Shown: positions 7,550 through 14,776, counted from the first letter of the stretch. The stretch: 34,876 bases of DNA from Gemmatimonadota bacterium (GCA_025350665.1 JANXXJ010000362.1:1-34876); one strand, 5' to 3'. A program made the numbers and translations. The notes: generated by a model from the letters alone, not told the origin.

Positions 7550-9953
7550 GCTGCGTAGCGCCCCGCCCGGTTGCGCCCACTGCAACCTTCCGGTCCCAGA
7601 GTCGGAGCTCGCCGCTGACCGCGAGCACCAGTTCTGCTGTCCCGGGTGCCGCACCGCCTACGATGTGATTTCCGCCGCGGGCCTTGCCGGCTACTACGGG
7701 TTTGGCGAGCGCCGGCAAACCGCCGTCGCGAGCACCGCGCGCGACTACGCCGAGTTCGACCACCCGGCGTTTCAGGCCCTGTACGTCAAGCGCTCACCCG
7801 ACGGCCTCGCCACCACCGAGCTCTATCTCGACGGCGTTCACTGTGCCTCGTGTGTCTGGCTGGTCGAGAAGGTGCCGCTCGCGGTCCCGGGCGCCGTGAG
7901 CGCCGAGTTGAACGTCCCCCGGTCCCTGGCCCGCCTGTCATGGGACCCGGATCGAACGTCACTCAGCGCAATCGCCCGGTTCCTCGATCGCCTCGGCTAT
8001 CCGGCGCACCCGTTCCGCGGCGCGGCCATCGATCAACGGCGGCGAGCTGAAGATCGGGCCATGCTGGTGCGGATCGGTATCGCCGGCGCGCTCGCGATCA
8101 ACGTGATGACCGTGGCGCTGGCGCTCTACGCCGGCTGGTTCGGCGCCATGGAGGCCTCGTACATCCGGTATTTCCGCTGGGTCAGTCTGGCGTTGACAGT
8201 GCCTTCGGTCCTCGGCCCGGGCCGGGTGTTTTTCCGGAGTGCCTGGGCGGCGATCAGGTCGCGCCGGCTCCACATGGATATCCCGATCGCTTTGGCCCTC
8301 GGCGCCGGCTTCCTCAGAGGTGCGATGAACACCTGGGCCGACACCGGACCGATCTACTTCGACGGTGTCGTCACGCTGATCTTCCTTCTCCTGACGGGCC
8401 GGTTCCTTCAGCAACGCGCCCAGCGGGCCGCGGCCGACTCCACCGAGTTGCTCCACTCGATGACGCCGTCCATCGCCCACCTGATCGACCAGGGCGTCAT
8501 CCGCGAGGTGCCGGTTGAAGCCCTGTCGCCCGGCCAGATGGTGCTGGTCCGGGCCGGTGACCTGGTGCCGGCGGATGGAGTGATCCACGACGGCGAGTCG
8601 GCCGTGGATTGTTCGGTGCTCACCGGCGAATCACGCCCGGTCCGGGCGCGGGCCGGTGACACCGTCTATGCGGGGACGACCAACCGGAACGCCTCGCTCA
8701 CGGTTCGAATCGTGGAGACCGGCGAGACCAGCCGGCTCGGTCGGATCCTCCAGGAACTCGAGGCCGGTATGCAACGGCGAGCGCCGGTCGTGCATACGGC
8801 CGACCGGCTGGCCGGCTGGTTCATCGGCGCCGTGCTGGCGCTCGCCGTGGTGACCTGGCTGGCCTGGCAGTGGGTCGACCCGGCGGTCGCTCTCGACAAT
8901 GCCATCGCGCTCCTCATCGTCACCTGCCCGTGCGCCCTGGCTCTGGCCACCCCGCTCACGATGACCGTCGCGATCGGCCAAGCCGCGCGCCAAGGGATTC
9001 TGATTCGCGGGGCCGACGCGCTCGAGGTGCTGTCCCGGCCCGCGGAACTCGTCCTGGACAAGACCGGAACCATCACGGAGGGAATTCTCGGGCTCATCAC
9101 GTGGACCGGCCCCGCCAACGTGCGAGGCGCCGTCCTGTCGCTCGAACGGCATTCGTCGCATCCGATCGCCAGGGCGTTCGAGGCGGCCTGGGCCGATGTC
9201 GCGGCCGTTGAAGCCGACCAGATTCAGCCAACGGTTGGCAGCGGTCTGAGTGGTGTCGTGGGCGGCCGTCTGGTCACGGTCGGTTCGCCACGCTACGTGC
9301 GAGCGATGGCCAGCGACCCACACGATCTGGCCGCGAGCGTGGCCGACCATCTCACACCCGTGGTGGTCGCGGTGGACGGCATCGTGGTCGGTGCTGCGGG
9401 ATTCGGCGACCCCGTTCGCACCGGCGCCCGGGCCGCGATCAGGGCCCTTACGATCCGCGGCTGGCGGCCGAGTGTCCTCTCCGGCGATGTCCCGTCGGTG
9501 GTGCGGGCGGTCGCCGTCGCTGTCGGCATTCCCGCTGACCTGGCTCGCGGCGGCGCCACGCCGGAAGACAAGCTGGCAGCGGTCGAACAGCGTCTGGCCG
9601 CCGGCCAGACAGTCGTGATGGTGGGTGACGGCGTCAACGACGCACCGGCGATCGGCCGCGCCAGCGTGGGTGTCGGTATCCGGGGCGGAGCGGAGGCGTG
9701 TCTGGCCGCCGCGGATGTGTTCCTGGCCCACCCGGGCCTCGACCCTCTGGTGGAACTGGTGGACGGCGCGGGACGGACCATGCGGGTGATCCGGCGGAAC
9801 ATCGGGATCAGCATTGGCTACAACCTGATCGGTGCGGCGCTGGCTGTGACCGGCCTGATCAATCCGCTCCTGGCGGCGGTCATGATGCCGGTGAGTTCGC
9901 TCACGGTGATCCTGATCAGCTGGCGCAGCAGAACCTTCGAGGCGGTCCGATGA
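7530..9953 (+). CDS. ccoI: Copper-translocating P-type ATPase CcoI (FixI)
   Basis: Exports Cu(I) from the cytoplasm for insertion into cbb3 oxidase, 807 aa. It begins with a Cys-rich module, CAHCNLP followed by FCCPGC, typical of CcoI. An HMA metal-binding domain carries GVHCASCVWLVE (about residues 106-117). The eight-helix P1B core follows, with TGES, the CPCALALATP ion site, DKTGTIT phosphorylation loop, HSSHPIA in the nucleotide domain and GDGVNDAP in the hinge. All catalytic residues are present, and the CPC motif fits copper, unlike the TPC ATPase at the window start. The start overlaps the preceding gene by 20 bases and the stop overlaps ccoS by ATGA. Confidence 0.95.
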   Translation: MSTSFAELRSAPPGCAHCNLPVPESELAADREHQFCCPGCRTAYDVISAAGLAGYYGFGERRQTAVASTARDYAEFDHPAFQALYVKRSPDGLATTELYLDGVHCASCVWLVEKVPLAVPGAVSAELNVPRSLARLSWDPDRTSLSAIARFLDRLGYPAHPFRGAAIDQRRRAEDRAMLVRIGIAGALAINVMTVALALYAGWFGAMEASYIRYFRWVSLALTVPSVLGPGRVFFRSAWAAIRSRRLHMDIPIALALGAGFLRGAMNTWADTGPIYFDGVVTLIFLLLTGRFLQQRAQRAAADSTELLHSMTPSIAHLIDQGVIREVPVEALSPGQMVLVRAGDLVPADGVIHDGESAVDCSVLTGESRPVRARAGDTVYAGTTNRNASLTVRIVETGETSRLGRILQELEAGMQRRAPVVHTADRLAGWFIGAVLALAVVTWLAWQWVDPAVALDNAIALLIVTCPCALALATPLTMTVAIGQAARQGILIRGADALEVLSRPAELVLDKTGTITEGILGLITWTGPANVRGAVLSLERHSSHPIARAFEAAWADVAAVEADQIQPTVGSGLSGVVGGRLVTVGSPRYVRAMASDPHDLAASVADHLTPVVVAVDGIVVGAAGFGDPVRTGARAAIRALTIRGWRPSVLSGDVPSVVRAVAVAVGIPADLARGGATPEDKLAAVEQRLAAGQTVVMVGDGVNDAPAIGRASVGVGIRGGAEACLAAADVFLAHPGLDPLVELVDGAGRTMRVIRRNIGISIGYNLIGAALAVTGLINPLLAAVMMPVSSLTVILISWRSRTFEAVR

Positions 9954-10141
9954 CCATCCTCTATGTCCTCGTTCCCCTGGCGATCGGCATCGTCCTGATC
10001 GCCGTGGCGGGATTCGCCTGGGCCACGCACCGCGGGCAGTTCGACGATCTGGAAACGCCGGCGCTCCGCATGCTGCGGGACGAACCGCCAACCCGGCCGA
10101 CCCCGGAACCCCCGGACGGCCGGAACACAGACGCTCGCTAG
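9950..10141 (+). CDS. ccoS: cbb3 oxidase maturation protein CcoS
   Basis: A 63-residue protein with one membrane helix (about residues 4-25) and the family hallmark FAWATHRGQFDDLETPA right after it. CcoS is needed for cofactor insertion into cbb3 oxidase and is normally the last gene of a ccoGHIS cluster, as here. The ATG at 9950 overlaps the ccoI stop (ATGA). The C-terminal tail is Pro/Arg-rich and poorly conserved. Its TAG overlaps the TAG of the convergent DUF1611 gene within a CTAG palindrome, leaving no intergenic space for a terminator. Confidence 0.93.
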   Translation: MTILYVLVPLAIGIVLIAVAGFAWATHRGQFDDLETPALRMLRDEPPTRPTPEPPDGRNTDAR

Positions 10142-11211
10142 AGGGCTTTGCGCTCGAGGTAGTTCTCGCGCTCGCGGACGATCGCGTTGACGAGCGGGGC
10201 CGGATCGAACCGGACCGGATCGGTGCAGGGCAACCCGGTCTCGGCGGCGGCAGCCCGGCAAGCCGCGTGGGCCGCGTCATCGTCCAGGTCGAAAGTATTG
10301 AGACAGATGCCGATGACCTTGGTCGGGTGGACGGCGGAACCGATCATCTCGTACAGCTCGACATAGCGGGAGAGCGGCGGAATCTTGAGCCACGGCGTCG
10401 TCCGGTATTCACCGATGTGGGTCCGGGTTGCCTGGTGGCAGAGGATCAGCGCGTCAGGACAGGACCCGTGCAGCAGGCCAAGAGTCACGCCCGAATACCC
10501 GGGGTGATTGATGCTGCCTTGCCCCTCCACCAGCACGATGTCGGCGTCCTTCGCACCCCGAACGGTGAGTTCCTCAGCCGCGCCCGCGATGAAATCCGCG
10601 ACGACCGCATCGACCGCGGTGCCCCATCCTTCGATGAAAATCCCGGTCTGACCGGTAGCAACGAAATTGGTGCGAAGCTTCCGGGCCTTGAGGGCCGCCG
10701 TCAGCTGGAGCTGCGCCGTCATCTTGCCGACGTTGCAGTCCGTTCCCACTGTCAGCACCACGAAAGGATCGAGCAGGCGGGCCTGGCCCGCGGCGATGGG
10801 GAGGTTCTTGGGCGCTTTCCGGGCGTCGTAGATGCTTCGACCATGGCGTTTGGCGATCGCCGACAACTCGGGATCGTCCGAGATGAAGGTATGAAGCCCG
10901 CTGATGATGTCGCAGCCCGCCTCGAGCGCCTTGGCCAGCCAGCCCCGCCACTCGTCTGGCAGTTGGCCGCCGGCCGGCGCAATGCCGATCATGACAGCCG
11001 TCGGTTTGAGGGCGAGACCGGCTTCGATCGACCCGACAATGGGAATGCCGGCTCCGAATCCAAGAACCGTATCAACGGTCTTGCCAGCCGTATCACGATC
11101 GAGGACCGCGACGACACGGCTCGGATGATACCGGATGACCGAATTGGCGGTCTTGGATTCGAGCGGATGGAAATTGCCGTCGGCGAGAATCAGGAAACGG
11201 GGATCAGCCAT
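10138..11211 (-). CDS. DUF1611 family protein, DgcN-like
   Basis: A 357-aa cytoplasmic protein of the DUF1611 family. The N-terminal half is a Rossmann-like domain (RVVAVLDRDTAGKTV, then IGIAPAGGQLPDEW). The C-terminal half is P-loop-like, with LTVGTDCNVGKMT as the phosphate-binding loop (about residues 154-166) and a VEGQGSINHPGYSG segment (about 225-238). A family member, DgcN, has been described as acting in D-glutamate degradation with the racemase DgcA; no DgcA-type enolase-superfamily gene is in this window, so function is open. A hairpin separates it from pspA upstream, so it is probably transcribed on its own. Its stop codon shares three bases with the stop of ccoS. Confidence 0.88.
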   Translation of the reverse strand: MADPRFLILADGNFHPLESKTANSVIRYHPSRVVAVLDRDTAGKTVDTVLGFGAGIPIVGSIEAGLALKPTAVMIGIAPAGGQLPDEWRGWLAKALEAGCDIISGLHTFISDDPELSAIAKRHGRSIYDARKAPKNLPIAAGQARLLDPFVVLTVGTDCNVGKMTAQLQLTAALKARKLRTNFVATGQTGIFIEGWGTAVDAVVADFIAGAAEELTVRGAKDADIVLVEGQGSINHPGYSGVTLGLLHGSCPDALILCHQATRTHIGEYRTTPWLKIPPLSRYVELYEMIGSAVHPTKVIGICLNTFDLDDDAAHAACRAAAAETGLPCTDPVRFDPAPLVNAIVRERENYLERKAL

Positions 11212-11259
11212 GGGAAACGCAGCCAGGGAACGGGACAGAGTGGAAGAATCGTATCCAAA

Positions 11260-11286
11260 AGTGTATCCGGACTACACCTTGGTCAA
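11260..11286 (-). promoter_or_regulatory. Possible promoter of the DUF1611 gene
   Basis: On the minus strand TTGACC (11286-11281) is followed after 15 bases by TACACT (11265-11260), about 50 bases before the ATG at 11211. The spacer is shorter than the usual 17, so this is a weak candidate. It lies just beyond the pspA terminator hairpin, which is where a promoter for the DUF1611 gene would be expected. Confidence 0.25.
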
Positions 11287-11295
11287 GGGAAGCAC

Positions 11296-11337
11296 GATGG
11301 CCCGGCAGCCGCCCTTTTCGGCAGCCGCCGGGCCATC
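11296..11337 (-). terminator. Strong hairpin after pspA, likely transcription terminator
   Basis: A long inverted repeat with ten or eleven perfect outer pairs (GATGGCCCGGC against GCCGGGCCATC), an imperfect inner stem and an A/T-rich loop, starting about 15 bases after the pspA stop. Only a weak T-rich stretch (TGCTTCCCTT) follows on the minus strand, so it may act mainly as a 3' stabiliser. It marks the end of the seven-gene array, YbjN and pspA transcription unit. Confidence 0.7.
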
Positions 11338-11352
11338 CGCCCTGGGCCTCGG

Positions 11353-12114
11353 CTACTTCGTTTCCTCGTCGTCGACCACTTCGGCATCGTGGACGGTGGT
11401 TTCGCCCCGGCCGAGTTGCTTGGTCTCGCCGCTGCCCTTCCCAAGCAGCCCCATCTTCGACTTGAGCTCGAGCAACTGCTGGTCGGCCGAGCCCTTGTAT
11501 TCGAGTTGCTTGAACTGCGCCTGGAGGTCGTCGCCCTCGAACTCCTGCTGGATCTCCGAGGCGGCGATGGCCTTGCGTTCGATGTGCTCGATCTTCTCGG
11601 CCATCCGGTCGAAGGACTCGAAGGCGCTCTTGTCCGACATGCCGGACATCGTTTCCTGGATCCGCTGCTGGGCCTCGGCCCGCTTGGCCCGCGCCACCAG
11701 GATGTTCTTCTTTCGCTTCGCCTCTTCGATCTTGTCGTTGAGCTGGCGGAGCTGGACCTTGAGGTTGTCGGTATCGGCCTTGTGCTTGACCCAGGTTTCG
11801 TGGAGCTGGTGGGCGCCCTGGGCGGCCTCGTTGAACCGAACCAGCGCCTGCTTGGCGAGGTCGTCCCGGCCTTCCTGCACGGCGAGCATCGCGCGGCGCT
11901 CCCAGTCCTCCGCCTGCTTCTTGAGCGTTTCGGCGTCGGCCTGGAGTTTCTTCTCGTCGGCGATGGCCGCAGCGGCTTCCTGCTTGGCCTTGGCCAGATT
12001 CGACTTCATGTCGAGAATCAACTGATTGAGCATCTTCTCGGGGTTTTCGGCCCGGGAGATCAGCTCATTGATGTTCGACTTCAACATCGTCGAAAAACGT
12101 TCGAAGATTCCCAT
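11353..12114 (-). CDS. pspA: PspA/IM30 (Vipp1) family membrane-stress protein
   Basis: Peripheral membrane protein that forms ESCRT-III-like oligomers and supports a damaged inner membrane, 253 aa. The N-terminal amphipathic segment (MGIFERFSTMLKSNINELIS) and the long charged helical hairpin (about residues 25-190) are typical, with conserved ENPEKMLNQ and a run of Glu/Lys/Ala heptads. The C-terminus is an acidic tail (HDAEVVDDEE), not the Vipp1 helix. GAGAGGTAA just before the ATG provides a ribosome binding site that overlaps the stop of the YbjN gene, six bases away. It is the last gene of the transcription unit that begins with the small coiled-coil array, which suggests those proteins are its membrane partners. 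Confidence 0.95.
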   Translation of the reverse strand: MGIFERFSTMLKSNINELISRAENPEKMLNQLILDMKSNLAKAKQEAAAAIADEKKLQADAETLKKQAEDWERRAMLAVQEGRDDLAKQALVRFNEAAQGAHQLHETWVKHKADTDNLKVQLRQLNDKIEEAKRKKNILVARAKRAEAQQRIQETMSGMSDKSAFESFDRMAEKIEHIERKAIAASEIQQEFEGDDLQAQFKQLEYKGSADQQLLELKSKMGLLGKGSGETKQLGRGETTVHDAEVVDDEETK

Positions 12115-12120
12115 CGCGTC

Positions 12121-12516
12121 TTACCTCTCCCGGTACGGCGCCAAAGCGCTCATGTGAGACTTGAGCGCCAACGTCAGCGAATCGAAGGTGGCCTCAAACT
12201 CTTCAAAGTCGAGATGCCCGAGCTCCAGAGCATCTGTGAGAACGACATGTTCCCCTTCCAGGCCGTAGGAACCATGGACCAGGTCATGGGCATTGAACTC
12301 GAGCAACTGCCGGTAGAAGTCACTCCGTTTGCCGGTTTCGACCGGCGGCTCCATGACCCGGACCCGAAGTATCACCACCGGCGGCGCAAAGCTTACCACG
12401 ATCTCGGCTCCGTGCTGGCTCTTCACGACCCAGAAACCGGGTTCGACCTCGCGGTTTTCGACCGTTCCGCCTTCGAGCCGGTCGATCATGCTCTGCACAT
12501 CTTCTTTTGTGACCAT
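12121..12516 (-). CDS. YbjN-domain protein
   Basis: A 131-residue soluble protein with the YbjN fold (related to type III secretion chaperones): an N-terminal helix (EDVQSMIDRLEGG), a beta-sheet region (GFWVVKSQHGAEIVVSFAPPVVILRVRV), a helix in DFYRQLLEFNAHDLVHGSYG, and a C-terminal EFEATFDSLTLAL helix. E. coli YbjN is linked to motility and stress phenotypes without a known enzyme activity. A strong AAGGGGGG ribosome binding site precedes the ATG. Its place between the PspB-like array and pspA suggests an adaptor or chaperone role in that system; this is inference. Confidence 0.85.
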   Translation of the reverse strand: MVTKEDVQSMIDRLEGGTVENREVEPGFWVVKSQHGAEIVVSFAPPVVILRVRVMEPPVETGKRSDFYRQLLEFNAHDLVHGSYGLEGEHVVLTDALELGHLDFEEFEATFDSLTLALKSHMSALAPYRER

Positions 12517-12590
12517 GCCACGTCCCCCCTTGCAAGGATCGGGCTCGGAAGAATGTAGCCCAACCCGGTTGTCCCGGCACCCGCCCGGGC

Positions 12591-12920
12591 CTACTTCTTC
12601 TCGGCCTCTTCCCGCTGGGCCGCCAGGAGGCGTTCACTGAAGTCGGCGCGCTCCTCCAGCTCCGCCAGCCGGGTTCGGAGATCGTCGAGCTCGCCAAGGA
12701 CCTGTTCGGGAGGCAGGTCGACGCTCTCTCCGTGGAGCACGCGGGCCAGGGCTTGGCCCAGCGGGCCCCGCAGCGCCACCCCGGCGGCGATCGCCGCAAC
12801 GATGGTGGTCGGGATGGCGTACGCGATGCCGAGTTTCACCGCCAGCACGCCGTGGATGAGCATGGCCAACACGCTGGTCCCAAGCAGGCCCAACACCACC
12901 ACCGGACCGTCCCGTCTCAT
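12591..12920 (-). CDS. PspB-like array protein 7 (membrane plus coiled coil)
   Basis: A 109-aa small membrane protein, last of the seven-gene array. Two hydrophobic segments (about residues 6-28 and 32-50) are followed by the array's basic patch GPLGQALARVLHG (52-64), a coiled coil (about 74-92), and the shared C-terminal motif EERADFSERLLAA (89-101). Its ATG overlaps the TGA of gene 6. Downstream there is a 74-base gap before the YbjN gene. The layout, helix then basic patch then coiled coil, resembles PspB, the membrane partner of PspA, but it is longer and has a second membrane segment. Specific function unknown. Confidence 0.85.
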   Translation of the reverse strand: MRRDGPVVVLGLLGTSVLAMLIHGVLAVKLGIAYAIPTTIVAAIAAGVALRGPLGQALARVLHGESVDLPPEQVLGELDDLRTRLAELEERADFSERLLAAQREEAEKK

Positions 12921-13087
12921 GACGCGGCCGACCCGGGCAGCACGGCCAGTTCGCCGGTGCCCTGCGCCAGCACCCGTTCGGCGAACTCGAGCCGTTCCTC
13001 GAGTTCCGCGACCCGTATCTCGAGGCCGGCGACCCGCTCGGCCGCCATCTCGCCGGTCCCACGACCGGATTTCGGGCCGTGGATCAT
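12917..13087 (-). CDS. Array protein 6: 56-residue soluble coiled-coil relative
   Basis: A very short gene, read directly from the bases: ATG at 13087-13085, 56 codons, TGA at 12919-12917. The product starts MIHGPKSGRGTGEMAAERVA, has no membrane segment, and runs straight into a coiled coil with the array motif EERLEFAERVLAQ (30-42). Three facts support it as real: the frame is exactly bounded by ATGA overlaps with genes 5 and 7, the motif matches its neighbours, and otherwise the 163-base space between genes 5 and 7 would be the only break in an overlapping array. It could act as a soluble partner or a brake in a coiled-coil complex. It is easy to miss because of its length. Confidence 0.78.
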   Translation of the reverse strand: MIHGPKSGRGTGEMAAERVAGLEIRVAELEERLEFAERVLAQGTGELAVLPGSAAS

Positions 13088-13467
13088 CGTTTGTCCCCAG
13101 CCGGGAGCGAGGCTCGTTCGCCGGTGGCCTGCGCCAGCATCCGTTCCGTGAAATCCAGCCGCTCTTCGAGCTCCATCAGGCGGTTCTCTCCGACCTCGAG
13201 CTGGGCGACCCTGGCCTCAAGCTCCTCGATCCGGGCGGCTGCCATCTGACCGGTGGTCAGGCCCATCTCGGGCCCCATCGAGAGCAGGGCTCGATGGCGA
13301 CGGATCGCATAAACCACCACGGAGGCGCCGGCAACGAGGAGCATCGGGCCGTCAGCAGCCGGGTGGGGCATGGTCGAGGAGACGAATCCCATCACAAGGC
13401 CGGTGACAACCGCCTGGATCGCCATATCGATGAAATCCAGGCCCATGGTGCGTTTGAACCAATTCAT
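13084..13467 (-). CDS. PspB-like array protein 5 (two membrane segments plus coiled coil)
   Basis: A 127-residue protein, the longest of the array. It begins with an amphipathic stretch MNWFKRTMGLDFIDMAIQ, then two hydrophobic segments (about residues 14-32 and 41-55) around a short loop, then RRHR. A coiled coil with regular Leu/Glu spacing (about 76-105) ends in the shared motif EERLDFTERMLAQ (101-113). It lacks the GPxG-x-A-ARR patch seen in genes 1, 4 and 7, so it is the most divergent membrane member. The ATG overlaps the gene 4 stop and the TGA overlaps the gene 6 start, both as ATGA. Confidence 0.85.
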   Translation of the reverse strand: MNWFKRTMGLDFIDMAIQAVVTGLVMGFVSSTMPHPAADGPMLLVAGASVVVYAIRRHRALLSMGPEMGLTTGQMAAARIEELEARVAQLEVGENRLMELEERLDFTERMLAQATGERASLPAGDKR

Positions 13468-13739
13468 CGGGGCAACTCCTTCGGCTGCTCGCGGGCGGTG
13501 AGCAACATGCGCTCGGCGAACTCCACTCGCTCGAGCAACTCGTTCCGTTCCGTCTCGGCCGCCTGGAGTCGGCTCTCGATTTCCTGAAGCCGGCCTTCGA
13601 GTTCGGGCGCGTCACCGGTGGTCCCTTCGATCCGGCGAGCCATGGCCCGCCCGACGGGGCCGCGGAAGATCAGGACCGCCCCAGTCACCAACGCCAGCAG
13701 GCTGACCAGAATGACTGGAGCGATGTCGCCGGGCGGCAT
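13464..13739 (-). CDS. PspB-like array protein 4
   Basis: A 91-residue protein: one membrane helix (about residues 6-25), the basic patch GPVGRAMARRIEG (27-39), a strongly charged coiled coil (about 45-75) and the array motif in the form LERVEFAERMLLT (69-81). In size and topology it is one of the closest members to PspB, which is about 75 aa with one N-terminal helix and a cytoplasmic coiled coil. Its ATG shares one base with the TGA of gene 3 (TGATG), and its own stop overlaps gene 5 by ATGA. Confidence 0.86.
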   Translation of the reverse strand: MPPGDIAPVILVSLLALVTGAVLIFRGPVGRAMARRIEGTTGDAPELEGRLQEIESRLQAAETERNELLERVEFAERMLLTAREQPKELPR

Positions 13740-14092
13740 CAGTTGGCCTCTTTCCGATTGGCTGGCAGGGCTTCCCGGCCCTGGGCCAGGAGTCGTTCGG
13801 AAAAATCGACCCGCTCCTCGAGTTCCTGAAGCCGGTGGTTCGACTCCTCCAGCTCAGCTACCCGGGCCCGGAGTTGGCCAATCTCATTCACCAGCCCGGG
13901 GTCGAGCGACTTGCCTTCGATCCGGCGGGCGTAGGCGCGCACCAGCGGCCAGAACACGAAGCCGGCCACGATGACCGCCACGATCACAACGACGGCGATC
14001 ATCGCGCCGGCCGGCGGTCCGTCCGGGATCAGAATCCCCTGGGGAATCGGCGCGGTCGGCGGTACGGGCGGCACCGGAATTGTCTGGATCAT
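13739..14092 (-). CDS. PspB-like array protein 3
   Basis: A 117-residue protein. A Pro-rich N-terminal extension (MIQTIPVPPVPPTAPIPQG) is unique to this member and probably lies outside the membrane. It is followed by a membrane helix (about residues 29-49), the basic patch WPLVRAYARRIEG, a coiled coil (about 67-95) and the motif EERVDFSERLLAQ (92-104), which is identical in 13 positions to that of gene 1. The Pro-rich extension could be an extracytoplasmic sensor or spacer. Its ATG overlaps the gene 2 stop as ATGA. Confidence 0.86.
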   Translation of the reverse strand: MIQTIPVPPVPPTAPIPQGILIPDGPPAGAMIAVVVIVAVIVAGFVFWPLVRAYARRIEGKSLDPGLVNEIGQLRARVAELEESNHRLQELEERVDFSERLLAQGREALPANRKEAN

Positions 14093-14358
14093 GCGGACCG
14101 TTCCCCTTCGATCGAGGCCGGCGCCTTGCCGGCGAGGAGGCGCTCGGTGAAATCAAGCCGTTCGTGTACCTGATCCAGTTCCTGCCGGAGCCGTTCGAGT
14201 TCCTCCAAGACCAGCGGATCGGTGCCCTGAAGGGCGGCCAGGGTGTGCGCCGTCTCGCCCCGGATCCGGGCGGCGATCGCCTTGCCGATCGGGCTATAGG
14301 CTATCAGCGCCAACGTTCCCCCGCCAAAGAGCAACACGATCGCAACAATGTCTTCCAC
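14089..14358 (-). CDS. PspB-like array protein 2
   Basis: An 89-residue protein starting with GTG, which shares a base with the TAG of gene 1. One short membrane helix (about residues 4-21), the patch SPIGKAIAARIRG (22-34), a coiled coil (about 48-68) and the motif HERLDFTERLLAG (65-77), then a short acidic tail. It lacks its own clear ribosome binding site, so translation probably depends on ribosomes finishing gene 1. Confidence 0.85.
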   Translation of the reverse strand: MEDIVAIVLLFGGGTLALIAYSPIGKAIAARIRGETAHTLAALQGTDPLVLEELERLRQELDQVHERLDFTERLLAGKAPASIEGERSA

Positions 14359-14651
14359 TACTTGCCCCGCTCCGATGTTCCTTCGCTGCGCTGGGCCAAC
14401 AGGCGTTCGCTGAAATCGACCCGCTCTTCGGTATCGGTCAAGCGCTGTTGCATCTGTTCAACCTGGTGGCGGAGCTCGAGTACCTCGTTCATGACCTCGG
14501 GGTCGGGGCCGCCGTGCTGGCCTTGAAGCCGCCGAGCCAGGGCTTGGCCGACTGGACCGTTGAAGATCCGAACCCCGGCCCACCCAAGGGCCCCAATGAC
14601 GAAGACCCCGGTGACCATACCGGCGAGCGGGATCAACAATTCTGGACCCAT
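14358..14651 (-). CDS. PspB-like array protein 1, first gene of the unit
   Basis: A 97-residue protein. A membrane helix (about residues 5-29) is followed by the patch GPVGQALARRLQG (32-44), a coiled coil (about 52-75) and EERVDFSERLLAQ (75-87). I start it at ATG 14651, with GGGGAG eight bases upstream, not at the TTG three bases earlier. It is the only member with a good ribosome binding site and an upstream promoter-like region, so it should set expression of the whole coupled array. The repeated architecture across genes 1-7 points to tandem duplication followed by strong divergence. Confidence 0.87.
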   Translation of the reverse strand: MGPELLIPLAGMVTGVFVIGALGWAGVRIFNGPVGQALARRLQGQHGGPDPEVMNEVLELRHQVEQMQQRLTDTEERVDFSERLLAQRSEGTSERGK

Positions 14652-14699
14652 CAAAATGACTCCCCAGGCGGCAACACAATATCCTGCAATTACTTATCA

Positions 14700-14776
14700 A
14701 TTATATCGCGCATCGTTTCAGACAGCTGCAACGTTTCCTGAGCGTACGTCCGAACGTTGCACGATGTTTCAGACAG
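14700..14776 (-). promoter_or_regulatory. Promoter and repeat-rich control region of the PspB-like array
   Basis: On the minus strand a perfect TATAAT (14705-14700) lies about 50 bases before the ATG of array gene 1, but no good -35 is found at normal spacing (TTGCAG is 20 bases away). Upstream are a 9-base inverted repeat, TGCAACGTT (14727-14735) and AACGTTGCA (14753-14761), and an 11-base direct repeat GTTTCAGACAG (14715-14725 and 14766-14776, 51 bases apart). A consensus -10 without a -35, plus symmetric repeats, suggests a promoter that needs an activator. No sigma-54 motif, as used by E. coli psp, is visible. This block and its flanks make up the uvrA to array gap. Confidence 0.55.

Noticed and set aside
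10267-12558. Plus-strand open frame of about 763 codons
   Set aside because: It is antisense to the DUF1611 gene, pspA and the YbjN gene, all with clear family motifs. Its translation shows no domain and reflects high-GC mirror codon use.
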